A stretch of DNA of 64,000 nucleotides from positions 119,463 to 183,462 of the forward strand of contig NZ_QICI01000062.1 of the NCBI RefSeq assembly GCF_004119445.1. Reading direction: 5' to 3'. Shown piece by piece: positions 9,317 through 17,899 of the stretch (positions are counted from its first letter, which is position 1; the number at the start of each line of letters is the position of its first letter). The notes under the pieces were generated by a model. That model was not told the origin of the DNA and searched no databases. It saw only the letters and a program-made list of their open reading frames with translations. The translations under genes and the position numbers were made by a program. Origin of the DNA: Chryseobacterium sp. CH21. Its GTDB lineage: Bacteria; Bacteroidota; Bacteroidia; Flavobacteriales; Weeksellaceae.

Positions 9317-9324
9317 TAAATTTG
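9317..9324 (+). promoter_or_regulatory. Possible -7 element TAAATTTG
   Basis: TAAATTTG (9317-9324) matches TAnnTTTG and has a TTG 20 nt upstream (9294-9296). A start of transcription near 9331 would leave only about 5 nt before the ATG at 9336. This argues against the longer start at 9294. Confidence 0.4.
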
Positions 9325-9335
9325 AAAAAAAAACC

Positions 9336-10040
9336 ATGGAAACCTTTACAATCATTAAAAATTTTCTAAAAAAAGAAAATGTACAAGCCGTTCTCATTTG
9401 CTTGATTCTTGGTGCTTTAGCATTTACTGTGCAAACTCAATCGGGTCGTTTTATGGAAGATTCTTCTGTGAAAGTTTTAGAACCTTTGGATAAAGCTGAT
9501 TCTATTCAAAATCAGGTAGTTAATACATCACTTTCTGGATCATCGATGAAAATTTCAACTTTAAAAAAGCAATATCTTATGAGTGAACAGGTTAAAAGAT
9601 ATTACAGACAACTGGGAACAACATATTATGTGAATTATTATTCATTTTCTATTTGTGCCATTGTATTTGCTACCCTTCTTACGGTTGCTGTTTTTCTTAT
9701 GGTAAATAAGGGCTGGCAAAATTCAAGTCTTCTTCTTAAGACATTCTTATTGGCCAATATTGTATTATCCTCTGTGTATTACTTTCTGCCCAATGTGTTA
9801 AGCAATAAGGATAATATCAATTCGAATATGCTGAAAATAAAAGAATTTCAGAAAATTCAATCAGATATTATGAAAATAGCTGTTATAGCAGGCAAGTTGG
9901 ATGAAAAGAAAATGGACAGTGCTATTCAGAGCCATTTTGATAGGATTAGTGCGAATATAGACTTTCCTACTACCATTGATAACAGCAAAATTGATAGTAA
10001 ATTATTGAAACTTCTGGAAACGGATAGCTATAATAAATAA
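9336..10040 (+). CDS. Uncharacterised membrane protein
   Basis: 234 aa from the ATG at 9336 (METFTII); the upstream in-frame ATG at 9294 lies before the likely promoter. Three hydrophobic stretches are visible: about residues 15-33 (VQAVLICLILGALAFTV), about 100-123 (FSICAIVFATLLTVAVFL) and about 132-150 (LLKTFLLANIVLSSVYYFL). A polar loop with many Ser/Asp/Lys lies between the first two, and there is a C-terminal charged tail of about 70 residues. I do not recognise the family. There is no operon partner: the next gene is convergent. Confidence 0.6.
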   Translation: METFTIIKNFLKKENVQAVLICLILGALAFTVQTQSGRFMEDSSVKVLEPLDKADSIQNQVVNTSLSGSSMKISTLKKQYLMSEQVKRYYRQLGTTYYVNYYSFSICAIVFATLLTVAVFLMVNKGWQNSSLLLKTFLLANIVLSSVYYFLPNVLSNKDNINSNMLKIKEFQKIQSDIMKIAVIAGKLDEKKMDSAIQSHFDRISANIDFPTTIDNSKIDSKLLKLLETDSYNK

Positions 10041-10083
10041 CCACGTCTAGGATACTAAAAAATTTTCATCCAGAGAACCTTCT

Positions 10084-11532
10084 CTATTCTGTTGTGAGAA
10101 TTTTCTTTACTAATAAAATAGCTTCTTCCAGCTCTTTCTCATTCATTGAAGCAAAGCCAAATCGAAAAGAATTTTCTTCTTCACATATTCGGTTGATTTG
10201 TAATTGTGAACTCATTTTCAAAGTATGAATGCTGTATGGATGTTTTAGCTGGATCCAGACCGACAGCCCGCCATCTGGTAAAGAAAAAGAAACATAACGG
10301 CTTAGATGCTCATGCAAAAGACGATTCAGATAATCTCTGCGTTGATGGTAACATTTTTTTGTTTTCTTCAGGTGTCTTCCCAAATCACCATTTTTAATCA
10401 ATTCAGCCAATGCATTTTGCATATATCCGTCACCCCCAATATCAATCATTTTTCGTAAAGTGACAGCCTCCTGAATAAAATTTTTAGGAGCCACCATAAA
10501 GCCAATACGAATGGAAGATCCTATTGTTTTTGAAAAGGAGCCAATATAGATAATGTTTCCTGTATGAGTTCCACTTGCCAAGGGTAAATAAGGTGAAGAG
10601 GAATAATGATAATCATAATCGTAATCATCCTCAATGACCGCAAACGAATATCGGTTTGAAAGCTCCAATAACTTCATTCTTCTTTCTACACTTAATGTTA
10701 CGGTGGTAGGATAATGATGATGTGGAATGATATATACTGCTGTTACCTTTTTTCTTTTGCAAATATTTTCGAGAGCATTGATGTCTAACCCGTTTTCATC
10801 TACGGGAATTTCCACGACACAAGCTTTTGTCTTTTCAAATGCACTGTTCGCAATGGGATACCCTGGTTTTCCTAAAATAATAGTGTCTCCTTCCTGTAAA
10901 AGCAATTGAGCTGATAGATAAATACTCATCTGTGCACCGTGGGTAATCAATACATTATCAGCGGAAATATTCAATCCTCTTGTCACAGATAAGTATCTGG
11001 ACAGCTCTTCTCTTAATTTTAATGTGCCTTGGGTTATTCCAACCACTGCATTTTTAATTGTAAAAGTTTTCGAGGTATAGCTGCGATAAATTTTCAACAA
11101 TTCATCTATAGGAGAAAGTCGAATATCAGGATGTCCGTCATCAATAGAAATTTGTGAAACTGTAACTACTTGCTTTTGTGATGGATCTTTCTTTGATGGA
11201 TGAAGCGGAAGGTTGAAATTATTTTCATATGATACAGGTGAATCCTGAGCGTTCCATTTTTGTGGTTCCAGATTGGGAATATGTTCGGATACCCTGACTT
11301 GTTTTCGGGGAATAATCAATATCCAATCCTGTGCATTGAGCTCCTCATAGGCAGCGGTAACAGTCTTGCGGTGTACATCCAGTAGTTTTGCGAGCTCCCT
11401 GGTACTTGGAAGAGGCATTCCGGTGTGTAAATTTCCATTTCGTATAGCATTAATAATAGAGATCGCTATCTGTCTGTAGACAGGAAGCTTTTTTTCTTTG
11501 TCGATACTGATAATGTGCTCAAAAGGAAACAT
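10084..11532 (-). CDS. MocR-type regulator (GntR wHTH fused to aminotransferase domain)
   Basis: 482 aa. Residues about 10-80 are a GntR winged helix (LPVYRQIAISIINAIRNG, then PSTRELAKLLDVHRKTVTAAYEEL). Residues about 120-480 are a fold-type I aminotransferase domain with the PLP lysine in GSFSKTIGSSIR and an upstream EDDYDYDY segment. MocR/PdxR proteins bind PLP and control vitamin B6 or amino-acid genes. The gene is divergent from a GNAT acetyltransferase across 100 bp holding a long palindrome, so that gene is the likely target. No pdx genes are in the window. Confidence 0.9.
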   Translation of the reverse strand: MFPFEHIISIDKEKKLPVYRQIAISIINAIRNGNLHTGMPLPSTRELAKLLDVHRKTVTAAYEELNAQDWILIIPRKQVRVSEHIPNLEPQKWNAQDSPVSYENNFNLPLHPSKKDPSQKQVVTVSQISIDDGHPDIRLSPIDELLKIYRSYTSKTFTIKNAVVGITQGTLKLREELSRYLSVTRGLNISADNVLITHGAQMSIYLSAQLLLQEGDTIILGKPGYPIANSAFEKTKACVVEIPVDENGLDINALENICKRKKVTAVYIIPHHHYPTTVTLSVERRMKLLELSNRYSFAVIEDDYDYDYHYSSSPYLPLASGTHTGNIIYIGSFSKTIGSSIRIGFMVAPKNFIQEAVTLRKMIDIGGDGYMQNALAELIKNGDLGRHLKKTKKCYHQRRDYLNRLLHEHLSRYVSFSLPDGGLSVWIQLKHPYSIHTLKMSSQLQINRICEEENSFRFGFASMNEKELEEAILLVKKILTTE

Positions 11533-11534
11533 TC

Positions 11535-11587
11535 TGGACTACTTTATATATTGAATCTGGAGTACAAATGTAGTCCAAATTCAATAT
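11535..11587. promoter_or_regulatory. MocR operator: 40-bp palindrome with an extra half-site
   Basis: Positions 11548-11587 form an imperfect 40-bp palindrome. The outer arms are ATATTGAAT and ATTCAATAT, and the inner arms TGGAGTACA and TGTAGTCCA. A further TGGACTAC half-site lies at 11535-11542. Potential -7 elements for both genes overlap it: TACATTTG on minus at 11572-11565, and TAATTTTG on plus at 11587-11594. This is a strong candidate for autoregulation and control of the divergent GNAT gene. Confidence 0.7.
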
Positions 11588-11632
11588 AATTTTGTCATGC
11601 AAAACAAAAAACAATACTTAAAAAGATAAAAA

Positions 11633-12040
11633 ATGATTACCTATCAAATTGAAGAAAAAATTGGAATAGAAGAATTTATACAAGTCCTGATTAATTCTAC
11701 ATTAGGAGAAAGACGCCCTATAAACGAGCCGGAAAGAATAGTGGAAATGCTGCAACATACAAACCTTATTGCTACAGCCCGGGATAACGGTAAATTGATT
11801 GGAGTATCCAGATCATTAACTGATTTTGCATTCTGTACTTATCTTTCAGATTTGGCAGTGGATGAGAATTACCAAAAGAAAGGAATTGGAAAAGAATTGA
11901 TCCGACTGACAAAAGAACATACCCCAAAAGCAACACTGATTCTGCTAGCTGCACCAAAAGCTGTGGGCTATTATCCTAAAATCGGGATGAGACAATGGGA
12001 ACAATGTTATCTGTTAAATAATATAGAAGATTTAAAATAA
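11633..12040 (+). CDS. GNAT family N-acetyltransferase
   Basis: 135 aa with the GNAT acetyl-CoA core: LSDLAVDENYQKKGIGKELI (motif A, QKKGIG pyrophosphate loop), then LLAAPKAVGYYPKIGM. The substrate is unknown. It is divergent from the MocR regulator with a shared palindromic operator, and is probably the regulated target. A hairpin terminator follows 20 bp downstream. Confidence 0.88.
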   Translation: MITYQIEEKIGIEEFIQVLINSTLGERRPINEPERIVEMLQHTNLIATARDNGKLIGVSRSLTDFAFCTYLSDLAVDENYQKKGIGKELIRLTKEHTPKATLILLAAPKAVGYYPKIGMRQWEQCYLLNNIEDLK

Positions 12041-12059
12041 TGAAATACCATTCATAAAT

Positions 12060-12092
12060 AAGAAGACATGTATATAAAATACATGCCTTCTT
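12060..12092. terminator. Bidirectional hairpin terminator
   Basis: AAGAAG-A-CATGTAT pairs with ATACATG-C-CTTCTT around a 5-nt loop, one mismatch in 14 pairs. It lies between the convergent GNAT and TonB receptor genes. Confidence 0.75.
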
Positions 12093-12112
12093 TCGGATAT
12101 TATAATAGGTTT

Positions 12113-14503
12113 TTATATGGTTATTTTTACACCCGCTGAAATATTAATTCCGGGAAGCGGACTTAGAAATTTTAATGGTGAGTTTTGAAGTCTTGCCTCT
12201 GTGTTCAGAAGATTATTTCCTATGATATAATATTCCAGGTCACCTATGCCTATACTGTTGTCTTTATAAGCTAAACGGACATTCAGTAATGAAAATGCCG
12301 GCATAGGCAGCTCAGGATTAATATTCTTACCTAAATATTTTTGTTTTAAATAATGGTCTAAACTTACATTCATGCTGAAATTCTGTAGAGTTCCTTCCAG
12401 ATTGAACCCAAAGCGGCTTGTAGGCATATTGGGCATGTAATCGCCATCACTCCATTTTCTTATGGAGCTGTCGGCCACACTTATATTTCTCACCAAATCA
12501 TAATATCCACCTATCTCCCACTTTCCTATTTTTCCCAGATCTGCTTTATAAGCGGCTTCAGCTTCAATTCCATTGATCTCTGTATCATCAGAACGCCATT
12601 CTTTGACAAGGAAAACCTCTCTGGAAAGTCCTGTGTGGGCCAGATAAATATAATTTTTATAAAAAGTATGATACAGGTTGGCAGATACGCGTAGGTTTTT
12701 CAGATTTAAACCCGCGCCTATTTCAACTGTATTTGCGGTTTCTTTATCCAGTCTATCATCGCCATTTTCTTCTGTCAGAATAGCAAAATGATTGTTTCCT
12801 GAATAAAGCTCATTCACTTCCGGAGCCCTTTCGGAATGATTGTACTGTGCTTTCAGATAAGCTTTTTTGAAGATATTCCATTGTGCAGAACTATGGAATT
12901 GATGAAGGGTGAAATCTCTGTCGCTGAGCTTTCCACCGGAAAGTCCACGGCTTCTGACAAATTTATGATCTGCTTCTGCTCTGCGTTGAACATGATCATT
13001 TCTATATCCAAGATCCAGCTGAATAAAATTAAAATCAAGGTGCTGCATCGTGAATATTCCGATTTCACGGCTTATATTGTTGGGTAAATACCTCTGACCT
13101 CCGGTTCCTTCCATATCTCTGTATTGCACTTCAAGACCTGTGGTTCCCGTCAGGAATTTTAATTTCTGCTGTGTGATTTCCAGTCGTCCATTGTGCTGGT
13201 TTACAGCAAACTGATTGGCTCTGAAAGTATCAAGAAGTTCTGCATTTTTGGAAAATACTCCCATATAATTTAGTTTGATACTTGAAATTGGGAAATTTGT
13301 AAATCTATAACCCGTTTCAAGCATAGCTTTATGAGACAAACTTCTTATATTGATAGGAAGATATTCTATTTTTTGTTGTGGTTTTCCATGGGTATGTTTG
13401 GGCATTTTCGCAATAGCATATCCAGGAACTCCGAAATAAGAATAAGAATTCTGATATGCTCCTCCTGCATAAAATGATTTTCCGATATAGCTTGTCCCAA
13501 CGTAAAATGAGTTGCTTTCCGAATGGCTGTTGGGGATGACCCCGTCTTTTGTTTCCACATAATCCCTGATTCCGTTGACTTCACTTTTGTAACGGTCTTT
13601 AGAAGGATCCTGACCCGGAACATACAGATCATTTTTGGGATTAGGATAATTTTTACCATCTGCCGGATTATAATAAGTAGGGCTGAAGGTGTAAAGATCA
13701 TCTTCAGAAAGTTCATAATCTATCATGTGATCTTTTGCAAACTGGCTGATGTATGGAAAAAGGCTTTTATTTAACACTCGTCTGGAATCCACATCTACCT
13801 GACACAATGACTGTAAAATACTATTGAAACCCATCAGATTGGGATCGTAACATCTGCTGTCTTTTGATTTTCCGGGAATTCTTACCATATCCTGCTTGTG
13901 ATTGCTTCCTCCTACAGCCCATACCCAGTTTTTAGCAATAGTTCCTCTGGCTGAAAACGCTTGTTTCTGTCCACTATTACTTCCACCTTCAAGAAGTCCC
14001 TTTACATTTAGCTTTTTTTCCGGTAATTGTCTTGCGATGTAATCTGTTTCAATATCAATAGCACCTCCAATGGCTTTACCACCATATAAAACAGATGCCG
14101 AATTTTTGTAGACTGTAATGTTTTGAACACTGCTCATTTCTATATCCGTATTAAAATCAGGGCTTATTCCGGATAGATCGTTTACTGTAGTTCCGTTTTC
14201 CAATATTTTTACTCTATTTCCACTCAGACTTCGAATAACAGGAGCACCGGAATTGGGACCATACCCCGAATTTTGAATCCCCGGAATTTTACTCAATGTC
14301 TCTCCTAAGGTATTGGATTGAATGAAATCCAGCTTTTTCCTTGAAATATTTACAGAACTATAATTGGTTTTCCCTTGTATTTCAACGGATTCGATGTCCT
14401 TAATAACTTTTTTTTCAGGGTTAAGTTTCTGCGCCTTCAGAATGGATGAGGAATACATGAGTGTGCTTCCCATCAAAAAATAAACGGTCTTTTTCATGTG
14501 CAT
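12113..14503 (-). CDS. TonB-dependent receptor, probable zinc uptake (ZnuD-like role)
   Basis: 796 aa (794 if translation begins at MKKTVYF, 14497). A signal peptide is followed by a plug domain (SVEIQGKTNY, SNTLGETLSKIPGI, APVIRSLSGNRVKILENG, NSASVLYGGKAIGGAIDIET) and a 22-strand-type barrel ending LLNTEARLQNSPLKFLSPLPG and GVKITI. The substrate is inferred from context. The promoter (-7 TAGCTTTG at 14528-14521, -33 TTG) is overlapped by GCAAC-AAT-GTTGC, the same palindrome found before the Zur-like gene and merC at 28.5 kb. The MPKHTHGK segment contributes His residues but is not diagnostic. It is a single gene with a hairpin terminator downstream. Confidence 0.88.
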   Translation of the reverse strand: MHMKKTVYFLMGSTLMYSSSILKAQKLNPEKKVIKDIESVEIQGKTNYSSVNISRKKLDFIQSNTLGETLSKIPGIQNSGYGPNSGAPVIRSLSGNRVKILENGTTVNDLSGISPDFNTDIEMSSVQNITVYKNSASVLYGGKAIGGAIDIETDYIARQLPEKKLNVKGLLEGGSNSGQKQAFSARGTIAKNWVWAVGGSNHKQDMVRIPGKSKDSRCYDPNLMGFNSILQSLCQVDVDSRRVLNKSLFPYISQFAKDHMIDYELSEDDLYTFSPTYYNPADGKNYPNPKNDLYVPGQDPSKDRYKSEVNGIRDYVETKDGVIPNSHSESNSFYVGTSYIGKSFYAGGAYQNSYSYFGVPGYAIAKMPKHTHGKPQQKIEYLPINIRSLSHKAMLETGYRFTNFPISSIKLNYMGVFSKNAELLDTFRANQFAVNQHNGRLEITQQKLKFLTGTTGLEVQYRDMEGTGGQRYLPNNISREIGIFTMQHLDFNFIQLDLGYRNDHVQRRAEADHKFVRSRGLSGGKLSDRDFTLHQFHSSAQWNIFKKAYLKAQYNHSERAPEVNELYSGNNHFAILTEENGDDRLDKETANTVEIGAGLNLKNLRVSANLYHTFYKNYIYLAHTGLSREVFLVKEWRSDDTEINGIEAEAAYKADLGKIGKWEIGGYYDLVRNISVADSSIRKWSDGDYMPNMPTSRFGFNLEGTLQNFSMNVSLDHYLKQKYLGKNINPELPMPAFSLLNVRLAYKDNSIGIGDLEYYIIGNNLLNTEARLQNSPLKFLSPLPGINISAGVKITI

Positions 14504-14520
14504 ATACTTTAATGATCCGG

Positions 14521-14560
14521 CAAAGCTAGATAATTAAATTCATTAATGCAACAATGTTGC
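14521..14560 (-). promoter_or_regulatory. TonB receptor promoter with Zur-type box
   Basis: The minus-strand -7 TAGCTTTG is at 14528-14521, with a TTG (complement of 14549-14551) 20 nt upstream. A perfect palindrome GCAAC-AAT-GTTGC (14548-14560) covers that -33 element. The palindrome matches the two boxes at 28512-28524 and 28552-28564, so repression by the Fur-family protein encoded at 28573 is likely. Confidence 0.7.
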
Positions 14561-14663
14561 TTTATAAAATATATTGCCTTTATTTCTTATGCTGATGCTT
14601 CGTTTATAGATTAAATTTTATACTTTATATTAGCAGAAACTAAACAACCATAAAAAACGTATT

Positions 14664-15046
14664 ATGGACAAGATATTTCTTCTATTTTTATTTTTTCTTT
14701 AGTTATAAATGCTCAGAACGTTAACTGCAAATCTGCACATATTGGAAAATTTCAGATAGACAGTGGCGAATATGGGATCACGGTCATTGATAGGAGTAGT
14801 AAATTCCAAATTGAAACAAACGAAAAAATGGGGTATAAAGCAAGATATGACATCCACTGGATTGATGATTGTCATTATCAATTAAAAAACAGAAAAGTTA
14901 TAAAAAGTAAATCCCCTGAAGAAAGTGCTTCTGGTTATGTATTAGTAGCAGAAATCTTAAAAGTTGTAAATGAAAAGATTTTCTTAAGACTTAGTTCGAA
15001 CTTTTCTGATGAAATAATGGAATGTGAGATGATTAAGATTAAATAA
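14664..15046 (+). pseudogene. Small secreted protein of unknown function, frameshifted in the signal peptide
   Basis: The ATG at 14664 opens a signal peptide (MDKIFLLFLFF) that runs into a stop. Adding one T to the T6 run at 14691-14696 continues it as SLVINAQ, an ideal cleavage site, and then the mature part NVNCKSAHIGKF to ECEMIKIK (127 aa total). The mature part has three Cys and a WIDDCHYQLKNR motif. It resembles a small secreted protein recurrent in flavobacteria, with no function that I know. The ATG at 14828 is not the true start. The frameshift is probably a sequencing error. Confidence 0.7.
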
Positions 15047-15111
15047 TATACATAAATACATTTCAAAATTCTGACTTGTAATCTCAATATTAAAAACTTT
15101 CCAATAGAAAA

Positions 15112-15136
15112 GAGGCTACCTATTCCAGGCAGCCTC
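15112..15136. terminator. Hairpin terminator between convergent genes
   Basis: GAGGCT-A-CCT pairs with AGG-C-AGCCTC around a short loop. It lies between the small secreted protein gene and the Gly/Val-rich peptide gene. Confidence 0.65.
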
Positions 15137-15164
15137 ATAATTTTTAATGTCAAATGCTTACTTA

Positions 15165-15449
15165 TTAGCAAGTAGTACCGCACTCAAGTAATCTGATGTG
15201 GATTACACCATTAACAACACATTGTGTCTGGCATAAAGCGTTAGTAACAACAGTACCTACACCGCCAACTACTCCACCTACTGTAGAACCTACACCGCTA
15301 ACTACACCGCCAACGATAGTTCCTACACCGCCTACTACTCCACCTACAACTCCTCCTAGTCCACCTAGAAGTCCGCCGATTGGATCTAGTAATCCGTTAC
15401 CTGAAATAGTTTTTAATTCGTTTCTGTCTAATTTTTTTAAGTTTTTCAT
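15165..15449 (-). CDS. Bacteriocin-like leader peptide with Gly/Val repeats and C-terminal cysteines
   Basis: 94 aa. Residues 1-18 (MKNLKKLDRNELKTISGN) match the leader seen on many Chryseobacterium bacteriocin-like peptides, where a Gly-type processing site follows ELKxIxG. Residues about 19-68 are almost only G, V, L, I, S and T in units like GGVVGGVGT. The last about 25 residues hold four Cys as CQTQC and LECGTTC. Nothing nearby looks like a modification enzyme, peptidase-containing ABC transporter or immunity gene. The role (antimicrobial, surface peptide or other) is open. The long antisense Pro/Thr frame over it is a shadow. Confidence 0.75.
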   Translation of the reverse strand: MKNLKKLDRNELKTISGNGLLDPIGGLLGGLGGVVGGVVGGVGTIVGGVVSGVGSTVGGVVGGVGTVVTNALCQTQCVVNGVIHIRLLECGTTC

Positions 15450-15489
15450 AACTATAATTTTATATGATTATTACATCACGAATATATGA

Positions 15490-15846
15490 ATAATAATATT
15501 ACAATTACAAATTATTTTTAATAAATTAATTATATGTTTTTATTATTTAATATTTCATTAATATAATTGTATTTTAATGAAAATATGGTTTTCACTTATA
15601 TGTGATTGATTTACTAAATGTTAAAAATGATAACTCTAAATTCCATAAATTGAGTTATTATTTTTGCATTAAATAATGTTTATTAATGATTATTGTTCAA
15701 AGTATGTAATGCATTGTATATTGGATCAAAAACCAATTTTTAATCTGATAAAATGGGTGTTGGAGAGACCGAAATTTTCCTATTTGGGTAGAAATGGGGA
15801 TCACACTCTTTAAATTTCCTGATATCATATAGTAAAACCTGCTGCA
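15490..15846. other. AT-rich intergenic region, no gene seen
   Basis: About 350 bp, very AT-rich, upstream of both the Gly/Val peptide gene (minus) and the XRE-S24 gene (plus). I see no coding sequence or RNA gene. Promoters for both neighbours should lie at its ends. Confidence 0.5.
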
Positions 15847-15850
15847 TTGA

Positions 15851-15880
15851 TTGATAACCGCATCAATTTTTGTATTTTTG
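15851..15880 (+). promoter_or_regulatory. Bacteroidota promoter of the XRE-S24 regulator
   Basis: TTG (15851-15853), 19 nt, then TATTTTTG (15873-15880), an exact TAnnTTTG match with ideal spacing. The predicted start at about 15887 is 11 nt before the ATG at 15898, which rules out the longer start at 15847. Confidence 0.75.
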
Positions 15881-15897
15881 CTGACATACTTTTATCA

Positions 15898-16686
15898 ATG
15901 TCAATTTTTTCAAATAATATACGCTTTTTAAGAGCCAGAAGAAAGCTCTCCCAACAGAATGTAGCAGACGAACTGATGATTTCCAGAGTTCGTTATTCAA
16001 AATACGAAAATGGAATATCCGAACCTCCTATCGAACTGCTAGTAAAAATCGCCAAGTATTTTCATGTAAGCATTGATCTTATGCTGTCTGTAGATCTTGA
16101 AAAACACCCGATGGATGAAATGTTGAAACTTCCGGATAATAGAATAGTTCTTCCGGTTGCCGTAGATACTCAGGGAAATGATACGATAGAGATTATCCCT
16201 CAGAAAGCTTCAATGGGATATCTGGAAGGTTACAGTGATATTGATTATATTGAAAGTCTTCAGCGTATTGCCCTTCCCTTTCTTACTAATGGAAAGTACA
16301 GAGCATTTCCTGCAGATGGTGACTCTATGCCGCCATTTAGGAATGGTTCTTATATTGTAGGAAAATATGTGGAGGGAATCAGTGAACTGAAACCTGGTAA
16401 AACTTATGTTTTTGTAACCCTGAATGACGGAATTACCTATAAGCGTTTTAAAGAAAGAAAAGAAAATGCGATTTCTGTAAGTGCAGATAACTCTTTTTAT
16501 GAGCCTTACGATATTCCATTTGAAGAAGTGGTAGAAATCTGGCAGTATGCTTCAGGGATTTTTCCGGAAGATTTTGAGCCTGGTGACTATGAAAGTTATA
16601 ATTTTAAAGAAATGTTCCGTGAACTGAGACAGGATATCAGGGATCTTGATAAAAAGGTTTCGGGCCGTCGCCGGAAGCAGTCTTAA
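15898..16686 (+). CDS. XRE helix-turn-helix / S24 (LexA-like) regulator
   Basis: 262 aa. The HTH_3 domain is at residues about 7-60 (IRFLRARRKLSQQNVADELM, then YSKYENG and PPIELLVKIAKYF). The C-terminal S24 peptidase-like domain is at about 130-230, with the catalytic Ser region PADGDSMPP and the Lys region GITYKRF. Such proteins act as LexA- or CI-like repressors, or as S24-fold regulators that do not self-cleave. No obvious Ala-Gly cleavage site is visible in the linker. A clean promoter 11 nt upstream fixes the start. It may regulate itself or the neighbouring Gly/Val peptide gene, but no evidence decides this. Confidence 0.85.
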   Translation: MSIFSNNIRFLRARRKLSQQNVADELMISRVRYSKYENGISEPPIELLVKIAKYFHVSIDLMLSVDLEKHPMDEMLKLPDNRIVLPVAVDTQGNDTIEIIPQKASMGYLEGYSDIDYIESLQRIALPFLTNGKYRAFPADGDSMPPFRNGSYIVGKYVEGISELKPGKTYVFVTLNDGITYKRFKERKENAISVSADNSFYEPYDIPFEEVVEIWQYASGIFPEDFEPGDYESYNFKEMFRELRQDIRDLDKKVSGRRRKQS

Positions 16687-16740
16687 TATTTAAATACATT
16701 GTGAGCAGAAAATATATTCTTGCTATAGAAAATATTTTTA

Positions 16741-16772
16741 TAATGGGGTGAAATTTAAATTTCATCCCATTA
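16741..16772. terminator. Bidirectional palindromic terminator
   Basis: A near-perfect 32-bp palindrome (arm TAATGGGGTGAAATTT, one G-T pair) lies between the convergent XRE gene and the ABC operon. The next gene stops 4 bp away. Confidence 0.75.
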
Positions 16773-16775
16773 TAT

Positions 16776-17899
16776 TTAATTGGTTTTTCTGTAATTATAG
16801 ATGGCAAGACCGTTGAGAAGAACAGCAAAGCCAATCAGATAGAAGAATTCGGTTTGTAATTCATAAAAGCTGCTTCCTTTCAGTACTATGAGTCTTACTA
16901 CCCTGATAAAGTGAGTTACGGGGGTAAAGTTTGACATGTTTCGTGCCCAGTCCGGCATACTTTCCGTATTGGTAAAAAAACCGCTCATCAGCATGAATAC
17001 CATCATAAAAAAGTAGGCAATAAACATAGCTTGCAGCTGTGTATCGGCAAAGGTAGATATCAGAAGGCCCAATCCCAGTAAAGCAATAAGATAAACTGCT
17101 GCAAAAATATACAGGGTGAGAAGGCTTCCTTCCGGAAAAATACCGTAAATTACATACATCACGATGAGTCCAATGGTAAAAACAGTCATTCCTACAATCC
17201 AGAAAGGAATCAGCTTGCCTAAAATAAACTGCCATTTTTTATAGGCGTTACATTGATTTGTTCAATTGTTCCTATTTCTTTCTCTTTTACAATATTTAAG
17301 GCCGTGATAAAGCCTCCGATTAAAGTAAGAAGAAGAACTAGTATACCCGGAACCATATAGTATTTATATTCTGCTCTCGGATTGTACCAATTGGTCTCTT
17401 TAATAATAATTTTCGCAGAAGTATTGTTAGTTTTTTTAATAGATAATTTAATATTTACATCTAAACTGCTGTTAAAATCATTGATGACAGAGCGCAGATA
17501 ACTTCCTCCCAGTGCTGATTTTGTCCCATTGATTGCATCTACAGAAAGATTTACCTTCTGACTTCCCTCGCGAACAAGATTTCGTTCAAATCCGGGAGGA
17601 ATTTCCAGAACAAGATCGGCATTTCCTTCTTCAATCATTTTTAGTCCCTTTTTATAAGAATCAGGATTTCCTGCCAGCTTAAAATAACCTGAAGAGGTAA
17701 TTTTATGAAGTAATTTTTGAGAATAGCTGCTATGATCGTGATCTACATAAGCAACACTGACATTTTTTACTTCAAAATTAGCTGCGAGAGGCATGATGAT
17801 CAACTGTACAATAGGCATTACAAACATCATGGCAAGGATTGTTTTATCCCTGAATATCTGACGAAATTCCTTTTTTAATATGAATATCATTATTCTCAT
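16776..17899 (-). pseudogene. ABC-2 type permease (YbhR/YbhS-like), split by a frameshift
   Basis: The frame 17899-17219 (226 aa) ends TPIKNGSLF, while 17189-16776 begins inside the next membrane segment. Adding one base to the T6 run at 17235-17240 reads TPIKKWQFILGKLIPFW and joins them into about 374 aa, similar to the 368-aa neighbour. It has an N-terminal helix near FVMPIVQLIIMPLAAN, a large periplasmic domain and five C-terminal helices starting VPGILVLLLTLIGGF. The start overlaps the upstream permease stop by ATGA (17896-17899). It forms the second membrane subunit of the exporter. The gene is probably intact in the cell. Confidence 0.88.

Noticed and set aside
13523..13774. Ile/Phe-rich plus-strand ORF within the TonB receptor
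   Set aside because: A shadow of the receptor's coding bias on the opposite strand.
15196..15489. Pro/Thr-repeat ORF on the plus strand
   Set aside because: It is the exact antisense of the Gly/Val-repeat peptide gene; the leader peptide on the minus strand is the credible product.
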